Assembly (NCBI GenBank): GCA_028281945.1
Contig: JANQIW010000029.1
Location: forward strand, 1 to 41,148
DNA from: Prochloraceae cyanobacterium PL24a_bin.78
GTDB taxonomy: Bacteria; Cyanobacteriota; Cyanobacteriia; Cyanobacteriales; JANQIW01
Direction: 5' to 3'
Length of the DNA stretch: 41,148 bases
Shown: piece after piece, positions 9,744 through 18,984 of the stretch
Layout of the letters: the number at the start of each line of letters is the position of its first letter
Position numbering within the stretch: the stretch's first letter is position 1
Program-made: the position numbers and the translations under genes
Notes under the pieces: generated by a model
Told to the model about the DNA's origin: nothing
Database searches by the model: none
Seen by the model: the letters and a program-made list of their open reading frames with translations, nothing else

Positions 9744-10250
9744 TTAATCTCGAATTTCTTGTTTGACACATTTTACTAATTTTGAGACATCAATATAAGT
9801 TTGATGGCAGGTTTTGTTGATTAATAAAGTAATCTTTATTCCTAATATTATTAGATTATTTTTTAAATTTGGCTGAAATAAAATTGCCTTAAATATGGTT
9901 ACATATTAACTATTATATCGTGGCTAAATACTTCTTGAATATTAGGGCTATCATAAATAATAATAGTATACTATTGTTGGCAAGTTGGTTTATATTTACT
10001 TAGGTAAAGAAAGATTTTTTCAAACAAAGTATCATAAAAGTCTTCGTTTTGAGAAACTTGGATTTTTATAAAATAATATGCTTTATTTTGATTTTCTTTT
10101 TTTGGTTTAAGCAGCCTATCTAAACAAAATATTTTTTCTTTAATTCAGGGAAAATAAATTCATAAATTTCAGAATTTGTTTGAAATTTTTTAATAAGTTT
10201 AAACAAAATATTAGGTAACTATTGGAAAGATTTGTAAAAATTTTTATCAT
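9744..10250 (-). pseudogene. Decayed DUF2887 (Rpn-like PD-(D/E)XK) gene
   Basis: Within an otherwise empty 937-base spacer, the minus strand still spells out a DUF2887 protein in shifting frames. First comes FYKSFQ-stop-LPNILFKLI, like the family's FYRLFQQLPxxLFELI opening. Then FPELKKKYF leads into IQVSQNEDFYDTLFEKIF and LYLSKYKP, like VEVQFQxDEDFYxRLFAEIFLYL. Last is LGIKITLLI...VKQEIRD and a stop at 9744. At least two frameshifts and several stops separate these pieces. The usual active-site Glu of the V-E-V-Q strand is Lys here (FIKIQ). Intact members are Rpn-related nucleases or transposase-associated proteins. The boundaries are approximate. The flanks (9508-9743 and 10251-10444) hold nothing I can name. 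Confidence 0.72.
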
Positions 10251-10444
10251 TTTTTAAATCTATTTATTCTATATTTTGGGAAAAATTAATACTATCATAG
10301 ACGAGGAAACTAGTATAAAAAAATTCCTGAAGCAATTAAAAAATAACATTAAAAAAATAACATTAATAGATTGTTTAAAAAAACTAGAGGTATAATAAAA
10401 TTTAAACAACAATCAATATCTAAATCAAACTTAAAATAAACAAA

Positions 10445-11311
10445 ATGTCTGTATTAGAAACAAATTGGCAACACAAATATATTAATACCAATGGTATAAA
10501 ACTTCATTACGTAACCCAAGGTGAAGGAAAATTGATGTTAATGCTTCATGGATTCCCAGAATTTTGGTATTCTTGGCGACATCAAATAGTGGAATTTTCT
10601 CAAAATTATAAAGTAGTTGCTTTAGATTTAAGAGGCTATAATGACAGCGAAAAACCTCAAGAAATATCCGCTTATTCTTTACAAGAATTGGTTAAAGATA
10701 TTAAGGGAGTAATTACAGGTTTGGGATATGAAAGTTGCATTTTAATAGGCCATGATTGGGGAGGTGGTATTGCTTGGAATTTTGCTTATTCTTATCCAGA
10801 AATGGTAGGAAAATTAATAACACTAAATATGCCTCATCCAGCTAAGCTTTTAGAAGGTTTAAAAACTCCCAAGCAACTATTAAGAAGTTGGTATATTTTT
10901 TTCTTCCAATTACCAATAATTCCAGAATTAGTTTATCAATGGAATGATTATCAAGTTATTGCTTCATTATTTACTGATATGGCAATTGATAAGGCTGCTT
11001 TTACTTCAGAAGATATTGAAATATACAAAAATGCAGCGGCAAAAAGAGGGGTGGCTACTGCTACTATTAATTACTATAGGAGTGTCTTTCCAACATTACT
11101 TAATCAGGAACAAAATTGGGGTATTTTAGATATTTCTACTTTGATGATTTGAGGGCAAAATGATCAGGCTTTGGGAAAAGAATTAACTGATAATACTAAT
11201 GTTTATGTTAAAGATTTAACTATTAAGTATATCCCAAATTGTAGTCATTGGGTTCAACAGGAAAAACCTGAATTAGTTAATAATTATATCCGAGATTTTT
11301 TAGGTATTTAA
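10445..11311 (+). pseudogene. Alpha/beta hydrolase (epoxide hydrolase type), broken by one in-frame TGA
   Basis: This is a 288-codon alpha/beta hydrolase frame interrupted only at codon 236, where TGA (11150-11152) stands in the conserved place of Trp in the motif LMIWGxxD. Before it are the oxyanion-hole HGFPEFWYSW (His35 on) and the nucleophile elbow GHDWGG (Asp104), typical of epoxide hydrolases and haloalkane dehalogenases. After it the same frame continues with GQND (Asp240), CSHWVQQEKP (catalytic His268) and a normal C terminus ending at 11311. The 235-aa product would lack the catalytic His and is very likely inactive. A point mutation (TGG to TGA) or a sequencing error explains it best. 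If intact, the enzyme would be soluble. Confidence 0.88.
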
Positions 11312-11563
11312 TGATAGAAATTAAGGGGATTTATTAAAATTTAAAACTTAGGAATTTATGATCAAATTAGTTTTAATTAATCGAGAAAAAAATCCCATTA
11401 GATTGGATTTTTAATCAAAATTTTTAACTATAATATCAACCAGATTCTGACTAATTTAAAACACAATAAAACTTTAATCAATATTTACAAAAATACATTG
11501 ATAATTAACAAAATGATGATTTAATAAAAACCAAGAAAATCTTTATATTAAAAGTAATAAAAA

Positions 11564-13147
11564 ATGGAAATTAATAACAACACTTCTGCCGAATTTGAAA
11601 AACTTCAACAACAATTACGCTACCGTTGGAAAAGTATCGATACTTTTGATCGAGAGGATTATGATATTTTAGTAGTACCATCATTTAGTATAGACCAAGA
11701 AGTAGGACAAAAAGTAACAGGATTCCTTCACTATGAAGAAAGGCTTTTATTTTCTCTGATTCGCCTTCGCAATCCATCTACCAGATTAATTTATATTACA
11801 GCCTTACCACTATCACCTATTATCATTGATTATTACCTTCAATTACTGCCAGGTATACCTTTTTATCACGCACGTCAACGTCTGATGTTACTGAATACTG
11901 AAGATGCTTCTCTCAAACCACTAACTAAAAAAATTTTAGAACGTCCAAGGTTAGTTGAAAGAATACGAAGGGCTTTAAGACCAGAAAAATCTTATATGGT
12001 ATGTTTCAATTCTACAGCTTTGGAAGAAGAATTGTCGGTAAAATTAGGGATTCCTTTACTCGCATCAAGTCCAAAATTACTCTACTGGGGTTCAAAAAGT
12101 GGTAGCAGGGAATTATTTACTCAATGCAATATTCCTCTTCCTGAAGGTAGTCTCAATATAACCAGTATCCAAGAGTTAGTGGAGGCTTCTGCTAAATTAT
12201 GGAATTCTCAACCACAATTAAATAAGATAGTAGTTAAATTAAATGAAGGTTTTTCTGGAGAAGGTAACGCTATTCTCGATTTAACTCCGATTCAAGATGT
12301 TAAACCAGGAAATGGTAGTCATTCTCAAAGAATTAATGCCCTCTCAAAAATGATGGAAAATCTTAGATTTCAAGGAGAAGGCGAGACGTGGCATAGTTTT
12401 TCTCGACGTATTCCTGAGTTGGGGGCAATCGTAGAAGCATTTATTGAAGGGAAGGAAAAACGCTCACCTAGTGTGCAGGGTTATATTACTCCTAATGGCA
12501 ATGTGGAAATTCTATCTACTCATGATCAAATTCTTGGTGGGCCAGATAATCAAATCTATTTGGGATGTCATTTCCCTGCTGATGATGAATATCGATTACG
12601 GTTGCAAGAGTTGGGTATTAGAGTAGGAGAGGCTTTGGCGGCTAAAGGCGCGTTAGAAAGGTATGGTGTGGATTTTATAACTGTGCGAAATCCTGATACT
12701 AATGATTGGGATATTTATGCTATTGAAATTAATTTACGCAAAGGTGGCACTACTCATCCATTTATGACTCTCAAATTTTTAACTAATGGGAAATATGATT
12801 ACAATACAGGATTATTTTTTAGTGAACCTAAAAGGGCAAAATATTATATTGCTACCGATAATTTGCAAAAAGAAATTTATAAAGGTTTATTACCTCATGA
12901 TTTAATGGAATTAATTGTTAAACATCGTTTACATTTTGATAGCAGTACAAAAACTGGTAGTCTCTTTCATCTAATGGGTGCTCTTTCAGAATTTGGTAAA
13001 TTGGGTGTGACTTGTATTGGTGATTCACGAGAAGAGGCTCAATGTTTATATCATCGAGTTGAGGAATTACTCAATATTGAATCTCAGTCTTTTCTGAATA
13101 GTGATAATACTAATCATCTCAGTAATCCTATTAATTGGACACTTTAA
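11564..13147 (+). CDS. ATP-grasp peptide/carboxylate ligase (PGM1-related)
   Basis: This 527-aa protein resembles the ATP-grasp ligases annotated as PGM1-related (named after the pheganomycin peptide ligase), which join an acyl phosphate to an amine. An N-terminal pre-ATP-grasp region (about 1-150, with YDILVVPSFS) is followed by the nucleotide-binding lysine in VVKLNEGFSGEG (Lys225) and the Mg-binding AIEINLRKGG (Glu388, Asn390). A C-terminal domain covers about 430-515. The real substrate is unknown. It is convergent with argZ, with only 62 bases between the stop codons. No peptide-maturation genes are nearby, so a housekeeping amide- or peptide-forming role is as likely as natural-product synthesis. 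Confidence 0.8.
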   Translation: MEINNNTSAEFEKLQQQLRYRWKSIDTFDREDYDILVVPSFSIDQEVGQKVTGFLHYEERLLFSLIRLRNPSTRLIYITALPLSPIIIDYYLQLLPGIPFYHARQRLMLLNTEDASLKPLTKKILERPRLVERIRRALRPEKSYMVCFNSTALEEELSVKLGIPLLASSPKLLYWGSKSGSRELFTQCNIPLPEGSLNITSIQELVEASAKLWNSQPQLNKIVVKLNEGFSGEGNAILDLTPIQDVKPGNGSHSQRINALSKMMENLRFQGEGETWHSFSRRIPELGAIVEAFIEGKEKRSPSVQGYITPNGNVEILSTHDQILGGPDNQIYLGCHFPADDEYRLRLQELGIRVGEALAAKGALERYGVDFITVRNPDTNDWDIYAIEINLRKGGTTHPFMTLKFLTNGKYDYNTGLFFSEPKRAKYYIATDNLQKEIYKGLLPHDLMELIVKHRLHFDSSTKTGSLFHLMGALSEFGKLGVTCIGDSREEAQCLYHRVEELLNIESQSFLNSDNTNHLSNPINWTL

Positions 13148-13162
13148 TTTAAGTAAAACATA

Positions 13163-13197
13163 AAAAATAAAAAAGGAAAGGGTAATTGCCCATTCCC
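13163..13197 (-). terminator. Intrinsic terminator of argZ
   Basis: On the minus strand, GGAATGGG pairs with CCCTTTCC across a six-base loop with one mismatch, and TTTTTTATTTTTTA follows. It lies in the 62-base gap between argZ and the convergent ATP-grasp gene. On the plus strand the stem is not followed by T. Confidence 0.75.
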
Positions 13198-13209
13198 AAG
13201 AGAAAATAA

Positions 13210-15324
13210 TTATACAGTTGGATGGATAGGATAACGACTAGTTAATTTATCTAATTGTTGTACCAATAAACTGAGGAATAATCCCACATCAGTAACCACA
13301 CCTACGGATTCAATAGAACCTCGATCACTCAATTTTGTCACAACAGCGGGATTAATATCCACACAAACCATCTTGACACCAGCAGGAGTCATATTACCAA
13401 CCCCGATGGAATGTAACATAGTGGAGAGCATTAAAATCATATCTGTGCCTTTTAATAACTCAGAATATTCAGTTTGTGCTTTAATTAAATCCATTTGAGT
13501 ATCGGGCAAAGGTCCATCATCCCGAATTGATCCTGCCAAACAAAATGGAACATTATTCTTAACACATTCATACATAACTCCACGGGTTAACAAGCCTTTT
13601 TCCACTGCATTAGCAATACTTCCACAACCACGAATGGAATTTATCACTTTTAAGTGATGTCGATGTCCTCCATGTACGGGAATTCCTCGCTGCATATCCA
13701 CTCCTAAAGATGTTCCCATCATAGATTGTTCTATATCGTGAACGGCAATAGCGTTTCCTGCTAGTAATGCTTGCACGTAACCTTCACGTATTAAACGGGA
13801 TAAATGTTGACCTCCTCCTGTATGAATAACGACGGGACCAGCAGTTACTACCACTTTCCCCCCTCGATCGCGTATTTGCCGTAATTCCCAAGCAATTTGT
13901 TCTACAATTAATTCTACTCTTCGTTCACTTGAAACCCCAGCGCCCATAAAAGTGAATTCTTGAGAGTGACGTTGTTCACGGGATTGTGTTTGGCGCATAG
14001 TGCGAATCCCTTCTACACCTACTACAACTTCTTCTCCTACTTGTAAATCTCGGATTAACTTGCAACTAGCTGTGATTCCTGAATCTGTTTTATTAACAGC
14101 GATACAACCATCCATGCGTTGATTTTGTACCAATACCCATTCACTATTAAGTCGCACTTCTGTAGGATAAATTGTACTTACATAGAAGTCATCTGGGGCA
14201 ACTCCTTCACTTTTAACTGCTTCAGTTAGGGCATCACAGATTTCTTGTGGCAGAGAACAAGCACCTAAATCAATCAATAAAGTCATAATATCTTCCATAA
14301 CTTCATGGGAAGGGGCAGATACTCTTACTTCTGCAACAGATGTACTCTGACGTTCGATACCTAAGTTGAAGTTAAGTACCTTAAAACTTCCTCCTTTTTC
14401 CACAATTAAGTCCAATGCTTGGTTCATAATTCCCGCATCTAGGAGATGTCCTTCCATACGAATTGTACGACTTTCTACGGAAACTGTGGCATGAACATCT
14501 TCTAATACTGGTTCAGTAACCCGTAATGTTAGACATTTAGCTGCTCCACCTGCTTTGAGAAATTCTGTAAGTTCGGTTTGTATCACTTGAAATCCGACTT
14601 TAGTAAGATTTTCTTGTAGGGTTTCACTAACTTTATTCATGATTACCACTGAGTTAATATTCACTGCATTGCAAGCAAAATTCACTGCATCTGCTTCTTC
14701 AATGGCAATTCTTTTTTCTTCTGGCACTCTTAATTCAATTAAGCGATTGGAATAAAAGTCGAAGGCTTCGGGGTAATATAGTAAGTAACCTCCTGATAGT
14801 GGGCAAAAACAGGTGTCTAGGTGGTAAAATCGATCGTCTATTAAACGTAGGGATAAAACTTCTGTGTCTAACCATTTAGCTAGGTAGGGATGGGAGTCTA
14901 ATTCTGAGCGAAAGCCGTATCCAGCCCATAACCACCGTCCTTCTCTGTCAAATAAGGCATCTCCTGCCCCTTCAAATGGTAAATCTTTTGGTAATTCATA
15001 TACATTATATCCATTTTCTTCAAACCATTTCTTGAAATATGGTTCTTCTCCTTGACGTTCTTTATGGAGAAAACGACTAATTATTACATTTTTTCCTAAA
15101 ACTAAACCTGCATTAGCGGTAAATACCATGTCTGGCCAGCCTTTTTCTGGTTTGACTAAGTCTACTATGGCGTGTTCTTTAATGATTTTATATAATTTGT
15201 GCCATTGTTCTTTCGCTCGATCGAAGGATGATTTCTTGATATTGCCTTCCATCCAAGGGTTGATTACATAGTCTACTTCATAAAAATCTGTGGCACACAT
15301 CAGGAAGCGAATTGTTTCTGTCAT
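13210..15324 (-). CDS. argZ: Arginine dihydrolase ArgZ/AgrE (with C-terminal LOR/SDH-type domain)
   Basis: This 704-aa cyanobacterial enzyme cleaves arginine to ornithine, CO2 and two ammonia, the entry of the ornithine-ammonia cycle that mobilises arginine and cyanophycin nitrogen. The N-terminal guanidine-modifying domain (about 1-285) keeps residues described as catalytic for ArgZ: Asn71 (FTANAG), His168 (FYHLD) and Cys264 (GGAAKC). The C-terminal part (about 285-690) is the LOR/SDH domain with an ornithine cyclodeaminase-like NAD region. In Anabaena AgrE this part makes proline from ornithine; whether it is active here is unknown. The start has no strong Shine-Dalgarno but matches the family N terminus. 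A candidate -10 box lies at 15390-15395 and a terminator follows the gene. The 700-residue length is normal for the family. Confidence 0.95.
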   Translation of the reverse strand: MTETIRFLMCATDFYEVDYVINPWMEGNIKKSSFDRAKEQWHKLYKIIKEHAIVDLVKPEKGWPDMVFTANAGLVLGKNVIISRFLHKERQGEEPYFKKWFEENGYNVYELPKDLPFEGAGDALFDREGRWLWAGYGFRSELDSHPYLAKWLDTEVLSLRLIDDRFYHLDTCFCPLSGGYLLYYPEAFDFYSNRLIELRVPEEKRIAIEEADAVNFACNAVNINSVVIMNKVSETLQENLTKVGFQVIQTELTEFLKAGGAAKCLTLRVTEPVLEDVHATVSVESRTIRMEGHLLDAGIMNQALDLIVEKGGSFKVLNFNLGIERQSTSVAEVRVSAPSHEVMEDIMTLLIDLGACSLPQEICDALTEAVKSEGVAPDDFYVSTIYPTEVRLNSEWVLVQNQRMDGCIAVNKTDSGITASCKLIRDLQVGEEVVVGVEGIRTMRQTQSREQRHSQEFTFMGAGVSSERRVELIVEQIAWELRQIRDRGGKVVVTAGPVVIHTGGGQHLSRLIREGYVQALLAGNAIAVHDIEQSMMGTSLGVDMQRGIPVHGGHRHHLKVINSIRGCGSIANAVEKGLLTRGVMYECVKNNVPFCLAGSIRDDGPLPDTQMDLIKAQTEYSELLKGTDMILMLSTMLHSIGVGNMTPAGVKMVCVDINPAVVTKLSDRGSIESVGVVTDVGLFLSLLVQQLDKLTSRYPIHPTV

Positions 15325-15389
15325 AATTCTTAATTACTTATTTTTTTTGGTTAATTAGCAATAGTTTATCTATTCTTACGCAACCTTTT

Positions 15390-15395
15390 ATTATA
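15390..15395 (-). promoter_or_regulatory. Candidate -10 box of argZ
   Basis: TATAAT read on the minus strand lies about 65 bases before the argZ start codon. No good -35 hexamer sits 16-18 bases upstream, and I found no clear NtcA site (GTA-N8-TAC) at the spacing for NtcA activation. Confidence 0.35.
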
Positions 15396-15431
15396 CCTGA
15401 TGGTGACGTTTTTAACTAGGTAATTTACTAA

Positions 15432-15549
15432 GAAATTTGGTCTCAAGGTTATCCCTATATTACACAAAGATTCCTGAGATAATGTCTCTACAATATACTT
15501 CTCGATGTTGGGTAGCTGTCTTTCCATCCCTTTACAGGGAAAGGGTTTT
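15432..15549 (+). ncRNA. Possible small RNA ending in an intrinsic terminator
   Basis: CCCTTT (15528-15533), loop ACAGGG and AAAGGG (15540-15545) are followed directly by TTTT, a plus-strand terminator. No plus-strand gene lies upstream: argZ is on the minus strand and starts at 15324. Just before it, TCTCAAGG (about 15442-15449) can pair with CCTGAGA (about 15472-15479), giving a second hairpin. A structured transcript of roughly 100 nt ending here is plausible. The 5' end is a guess and I recognise no known RNA family. Confidence 0.35.
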
Positions 15550-15604
15550 CTAAATTTGATTCACAACTGCATTATAGCCCACAAAATTAATTAACTAATA
15601 TCGT

Positions 15605-15626
15605 TTTTCGCGTAATTGTGATAGAC
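15605..15626 (+). repeat. Dispersed repeat, family D, copy 1
   Basis: A 22-base string starting TTTTCGCGTA and ending TTGTGATAGAC recurs with one mismatch at 22993-23014. The TTGTGATAGA end recurs inverted at 34345-34357. A G-rich tract follows it (15639-15690). Confidence 0.7.
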
Positions 15627-15635
15627 ATCTTCGTG

Positions 15636-15783
15636 GAGAATGGGGAGATTGGGGAGATTGGGTTGAATGGGTGGAATGGGAAGTAGTTGTTGATATTGAA
15701 ATTAAGGAAAAAAGTTATTCTTAATTATCCTAAAATTAGGAAATTTTAACTCTATCATTAATAAAGACTTTCTTGATATAAAC
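15636..15783 (+). repeat. Purine tract plus family A repeat, copy 3
   Basis: A G-rich tract (GGGGAGATTGGGGAGATTGGG and onward, 15642-15690) leads into a family A copy. A 37-base stretch, 15724-15760, is found perfectly on the opposite strand at 34031-34067. It contains the palindrome-like CCTAAAATTAGG and is followed by AAAGACTTTCTTGATATAA. The rest of this spacer up to 16006 is AT-rich, with no gene seen. Confidence 0.8.
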
Positions 15784-16006
15784 ATAAAATTTTCCCAAAA
15801 AAATTAAATCAATACACCTTTGAGGAAAATATTTTTTGATATTAAAATGATAAAATGCTTTCCTTAAAAATGTTCAAAAAAAATTATCTAAACTTAGTAG
15901 ACTAAATAAAATAAAATTTAGGAAAATAACTCAAAACATTTTACTATAAAAGTATAATAACAATAACAAAGCCATTTAAAAACATAACAAATCAAAAATA
16001 AACTAA

Positions 16007-16939
16007 ATGACAAACTTTCCCCATGATGAATTTGCCAAAGAATACCTATCAGAAATCTGCCAAAATTATGGCGAAACCATAGCATCCGCCGATATCAAAA
16101 GCGAAAAAAGACAAGTAGATATATTATTCACCCCAACAAAAGAAGTCCCAACCACTCCTACAACTCTAGGATTACTGGGAAAAATCTTACAAAAAAGCTG
16201 TTTACTCGAAATATATCGTAACCCAATACAGCCACAACAAATTAGAGAATGTCTCAATAAATTATTTGATGTCCAACTAAATAAAATTAGAGAAGCTAAA
16301 AGAGAAAAAAGAGAGAAAAAATCTGTAGAATTACCCATTTTATGGATTATCACACCCACAATTTCTGAGAAAATTTTAGCAGGCTTTGGAGCAACCCCAA
16401 AAGAAGAATGGAATACAGGGATTTATTTTCTCCCTCCAGAATTAATGACTGGAATAGTTGCCGTTCACCAACTAGAGGTATTACAAGAAACCTTATGGTT
16501 ACGAATTTTAGGCAGAGGAAAAGTGCAAGCCAATGCCGTTGAAGAATTAAAATCATTGCCAGAAAATTATCCCTACCGAGAAATTGTATTAGAATTGATT
16601 TATGGATTGTGGAATACATTACAAAGAAATCAAGCCAATAGAGAATCATTAGAAACACAAGATATAGAGGTAATTATGAGTTTAAGAAACATTTATCGCC
16701 AAGAAATGGCCAAATTACAAGAGGAAGCAACTCAAGAAGGTATTCAAGAAGGTATTCAACAAAACCTAAAAAATAATATTATTAGCATTCTCGAAAAACG
16801 TTTTCAAATCATTCCTTCCGAATTAACTAATTTAATTAATAGTATTTCAGATATTCCTAAATTACAAAATCTCCTTCTAGAAACTATTAGCGTTAGTTCT
16901 CTTGATGAATTTGAGGATTTAATTCTTTCAGATAATTAA
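16007..16939 (+). CDS. Cyanobacterial Rpn-like protein with DUF4351 C terminus
   Basis: This 310-aa protein belongs to a large cyanobacterial paralogous family. The N-terminal part (HDEFAKEYLSEI, then RQVDILFTP near 38-46 and CLLEIYRNP near 66-74) has the look of the divergent PD-(D/E)XK fold of Rpn-type nucleases. However, the E-x-K pair is not intact (LEIYR), so catalysis is doubtful. LWLRILGRGKVQ (about 164-175) is a family hallmark. A Glu/Gln-rich coiled segment with a doubled QEGIQ then leads to a DUF4351-like C terminus (about 260-305, ILEKRFQIIPSELTNLI). These proteins often occur in many copies and are linked to mobile DNA, but no function is proven. No Shine-Dalgarno is visible; the ATG is the first in frame. 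Confidence 0.75.
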   Translation: MTNFPHDEFAKEYLSEICQNYGETIASADIKSEKRQVDILFTPTKEVPTTPTTLGLLGKILQKSCLLEIYRNPIQPQQIRECLNKLFDVQLNKIREAKREKREKKSVELPILWIITPTISEKILAGFGATPKEEWNTGIYFLPPELMTGIVAVHQLEVLQETLWLRILGRGKVQANAVEELKSLPENYPYREIVLELIYGLWNTLQRNQANRESLETQDIEVIMSLRNIYRQEMAKLQEEATQEGIQEGIQQNLKNNIISILEKRFQIIPSELTNLINSISDIPKLQNLLLETISVSSLDEFEDLILSDN

Positions 16940-17253
16940 TTTTTTCTCTGTTAAAGTTCCAATTATAGATTACTTTGTAGAAAGCATAAACCTTTTAAAA
17001 TAAAACTAGGTATATTCCAAGTATACTAGTACAATTATAAATCCTAGAAGATATTAAGAGTTTATCATTATCATCAACTATATCTGTAATAGGAACTCTC
17101 TTTAAATACTATTTAAAGCTATCTAAGAAAATATTCAAACTCAAAAATTAATCAAAAAAATAGAGTATAAAATAAATAAAATTATTATACCCAAAAATAT
17201 TTAAAGTATTTAACAAAATTAAACCAACATATAACCAGTAATCAACTAGAAAC
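16940..17253. other. AT-rich spacer between convergent genes
   Basis: No gene is supported here. GTATA and TATAC form a small inverted repeat near 17010-17026, without a T run on either side, so I do not call a terminator. Confidence 0.5.
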
Positions 17254-18984
17254 CTAATAATAATTACCAACCTTACGATGGTGCACAGCAGTAAGAGAAT
17301 CAGTTTTAGCCACCCTTCCCGCTTCAACCTTACTATAAACAATCCAGTGATCGGAACATTCCATCCGACTTACCACTTCACACTCCAAATAAGCAAGAGC
17401 ATCTGTCAGAATTGGAGAACCATTTTTAGCAGTTTGAACATTTACTCCTGCAAAACGATCGGCACCTGGAGGGAAACGCTTCAAGAAATGCTTCATCAGA
17501 GGAAGGTAATTACCCTCCTCAAGGATATTGAGAACAAAAGTATCACCTACTTGCATCAAAGACTCAATAGCTCGATCTTTAGCAATCGCAATGGTAAATC
17601 CGGGGGGTTCAAAACTCGCTTGTGCCACCCAAGAAGCCAACATAGCCCCTTTAACCTCACTTTTTTTAGCAGTGATAATATATAAACCACCAGTAATGCG
17701 ACCAATAGCTTTATCCACATCGCTATCTAAAGATTTCCTTTGCTTAATAGATTTATCTTTAGTCAACAACTGACCCAAATCAGTTCCAGCTTCTTCACAA
17801 AGTTGATAAGTATTCTCAGAAGGTTCATCCTTAATCTTAATAGAAGGGAAAGCAACCTTCAAACCCACATCACGAAACTTAATTAAAAGAGGGTCAATAG
17901 GTTCATCATCACCACCATAAGATTCAAACAAACCAACCACTTGTTTCTGATTAGCAGCAGCCAAAATCGTACCAAGATTAGTAGTAATTTCCTTAGAAAA
18001 ACTCCCAGAAAGAGGAGGCATTCCCACAACTATTCCCCCAGAACTTTTCACTAACTCTTGAGTATCTTGAGGATCAGTAGACTTTAAATCCACCATTTCC
18101 ACCGCAACACCAGTTTTAGTTATACCTTTGGCGATAGCTTGAGAAATACGATCGCTATATCCATAATCAGACACATAAAAAACAGCTACAGTTTTCTCAC
18201 CCTTAGCTTGATTTTCGCTCCAACTACGATATCGCCCCAACAATTCCACAATATTGTACTTCAAGATTGGCCCATGACCATTAGCCACCAGAGAAAATTC
18301 CCCAGGTAACTTATCCATCCGTTTCATGGCAGAAATTACCGATCGAGCATTAGGACCCATCAAACACTCATAATAGAAACGATAATCCTTTTCGATGGCC
18401 TTCAAATCTTCATCATAGAGACTATCAGAGCAATAGTGCATCCCAAAGACATCACAAGTAAAAAGTATTCCTGTACCTTGATCGTAACTTAACATGGTAT
18501 CAGGCCAATGGAGATTAGGAGCACTGACAAACTCTAAAACATGGCCCTTACCCAAATCGAGAGTATCACCACTTTTAACCATTTGCCGTTCAAAAGGTTG
18601 ATGAACAAAACCATCAAGAAATTGAAGAGCCACCTTAGAAGCCACCACCGTAACATTAGGAGCCAATTGGAGGATATCCTTCACCAAACCACTATGATCA
18701 GGTTCCGTATGGGAAATTACCAAATAATCAATAGAAGCAGGATCGATTAATCCCTTAAGGGTATCAAAATAAAGTTGGCGGAATTTCTCATGGGAAGTAT
18801 CTACAAGAGCAGTTTTTTCTCCTGCTATGATGTAGGAGTTATAAGTTGTCCCATTTTGTAATCCAAACTCAATATCAAAGCGATCGCGATCCCAATCTAG
18901 AGAACGGATAACAGTAGTATCATCTGCTATCCCTTGAGTTTGAATTGTTAAACGTTTTTCAGTCTTAATTGGAGTTGCTACCAT
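17254..18984 (-). CDS. flv3: Flavodiiron protein, Flv3 type (diflavin flavoprotein)
   Basis: This 576-aa cyanobacterial flavodiiron protein reduces O2 to water with electrons from the acceptor side of photosystem I, without releasing reactive oxygen. It has three domains in order: a metallo-beta-lactamase-like diiron domain (about 30-265), a flavodoxin domain (about 270-415, VFYVSDYGYSDR) and a flavin-reductase domain (about 430-570). The diiron ligands are complete: HTEPDH (His92, Glu94, Asp96), His159, Asp178 and His237. This canonical set, together with FDIEFGLQNGTTYNSY at about 36-51, favours Flv3 over Flv1, whose ligands are altered. Flv3 normally works with Flv1, which is not in this window. 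The start fits the family, and the spacer to the divergent ABC gene is 463 bases. Confidence 0.93.
   Translation of the reverse strand: MVATPIKTEKRLTIQTQGIADDTTVIRSLDWDRDRFDIEFGLQNGTTYNSYIIAGEKTALVDTSHEKFRQLYFDTLKGLIDPASIDYLVISHTEPDHSGLVKDILQLAPNVTVVASKVALQFLDGFVHQPFERQMVKSGDTLDLGKGHVLEFVSAPNLHWPDTMLSYDQGTGILFTCDVFGMHYCSDSLYDEDLKAIEKDYRFYYECLMGPNARSVISAMKRMDKLPGEFSLVANGHGPILKYNIVELLGRYRSWSENQAKGEKTVAVFYVSDYGYSDRISQAIAKGITKTGVAVEMVDLKSTDPQDTQELVKSSGGIVVGMPPLSGSFSKEITTNLGTILAAANQKQVVGLFESYGGDDEPIDPLLIKFRDVGLKVAFPSIKIKDEPSENTYQLCEEAGTDLGQLLTKDKSIKQRKSLDSDVDKAIGRITGGLYIITAKKSEVKGAMLASWVAQASFEPPGFTIAIAKDRAIESLMQVGDTFVLNILEEGNYLPLMKHFLKRFPPGADRFAGVNVQTAKNGSPILTDALAYLECEVVSRMECSDHWIVYSKVEAGRVAKTDSLTAVHHRKVGNYY

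Noticed and set aside
11150..11152. TGA read as tryptophan or selenocysteine
   Set aside because: Other genes here use TGA as a stop next to normal ends, TGG is used for Trp throughout, and no selenocysteine structure is seen. A nonsense mutation or an error is simpler.
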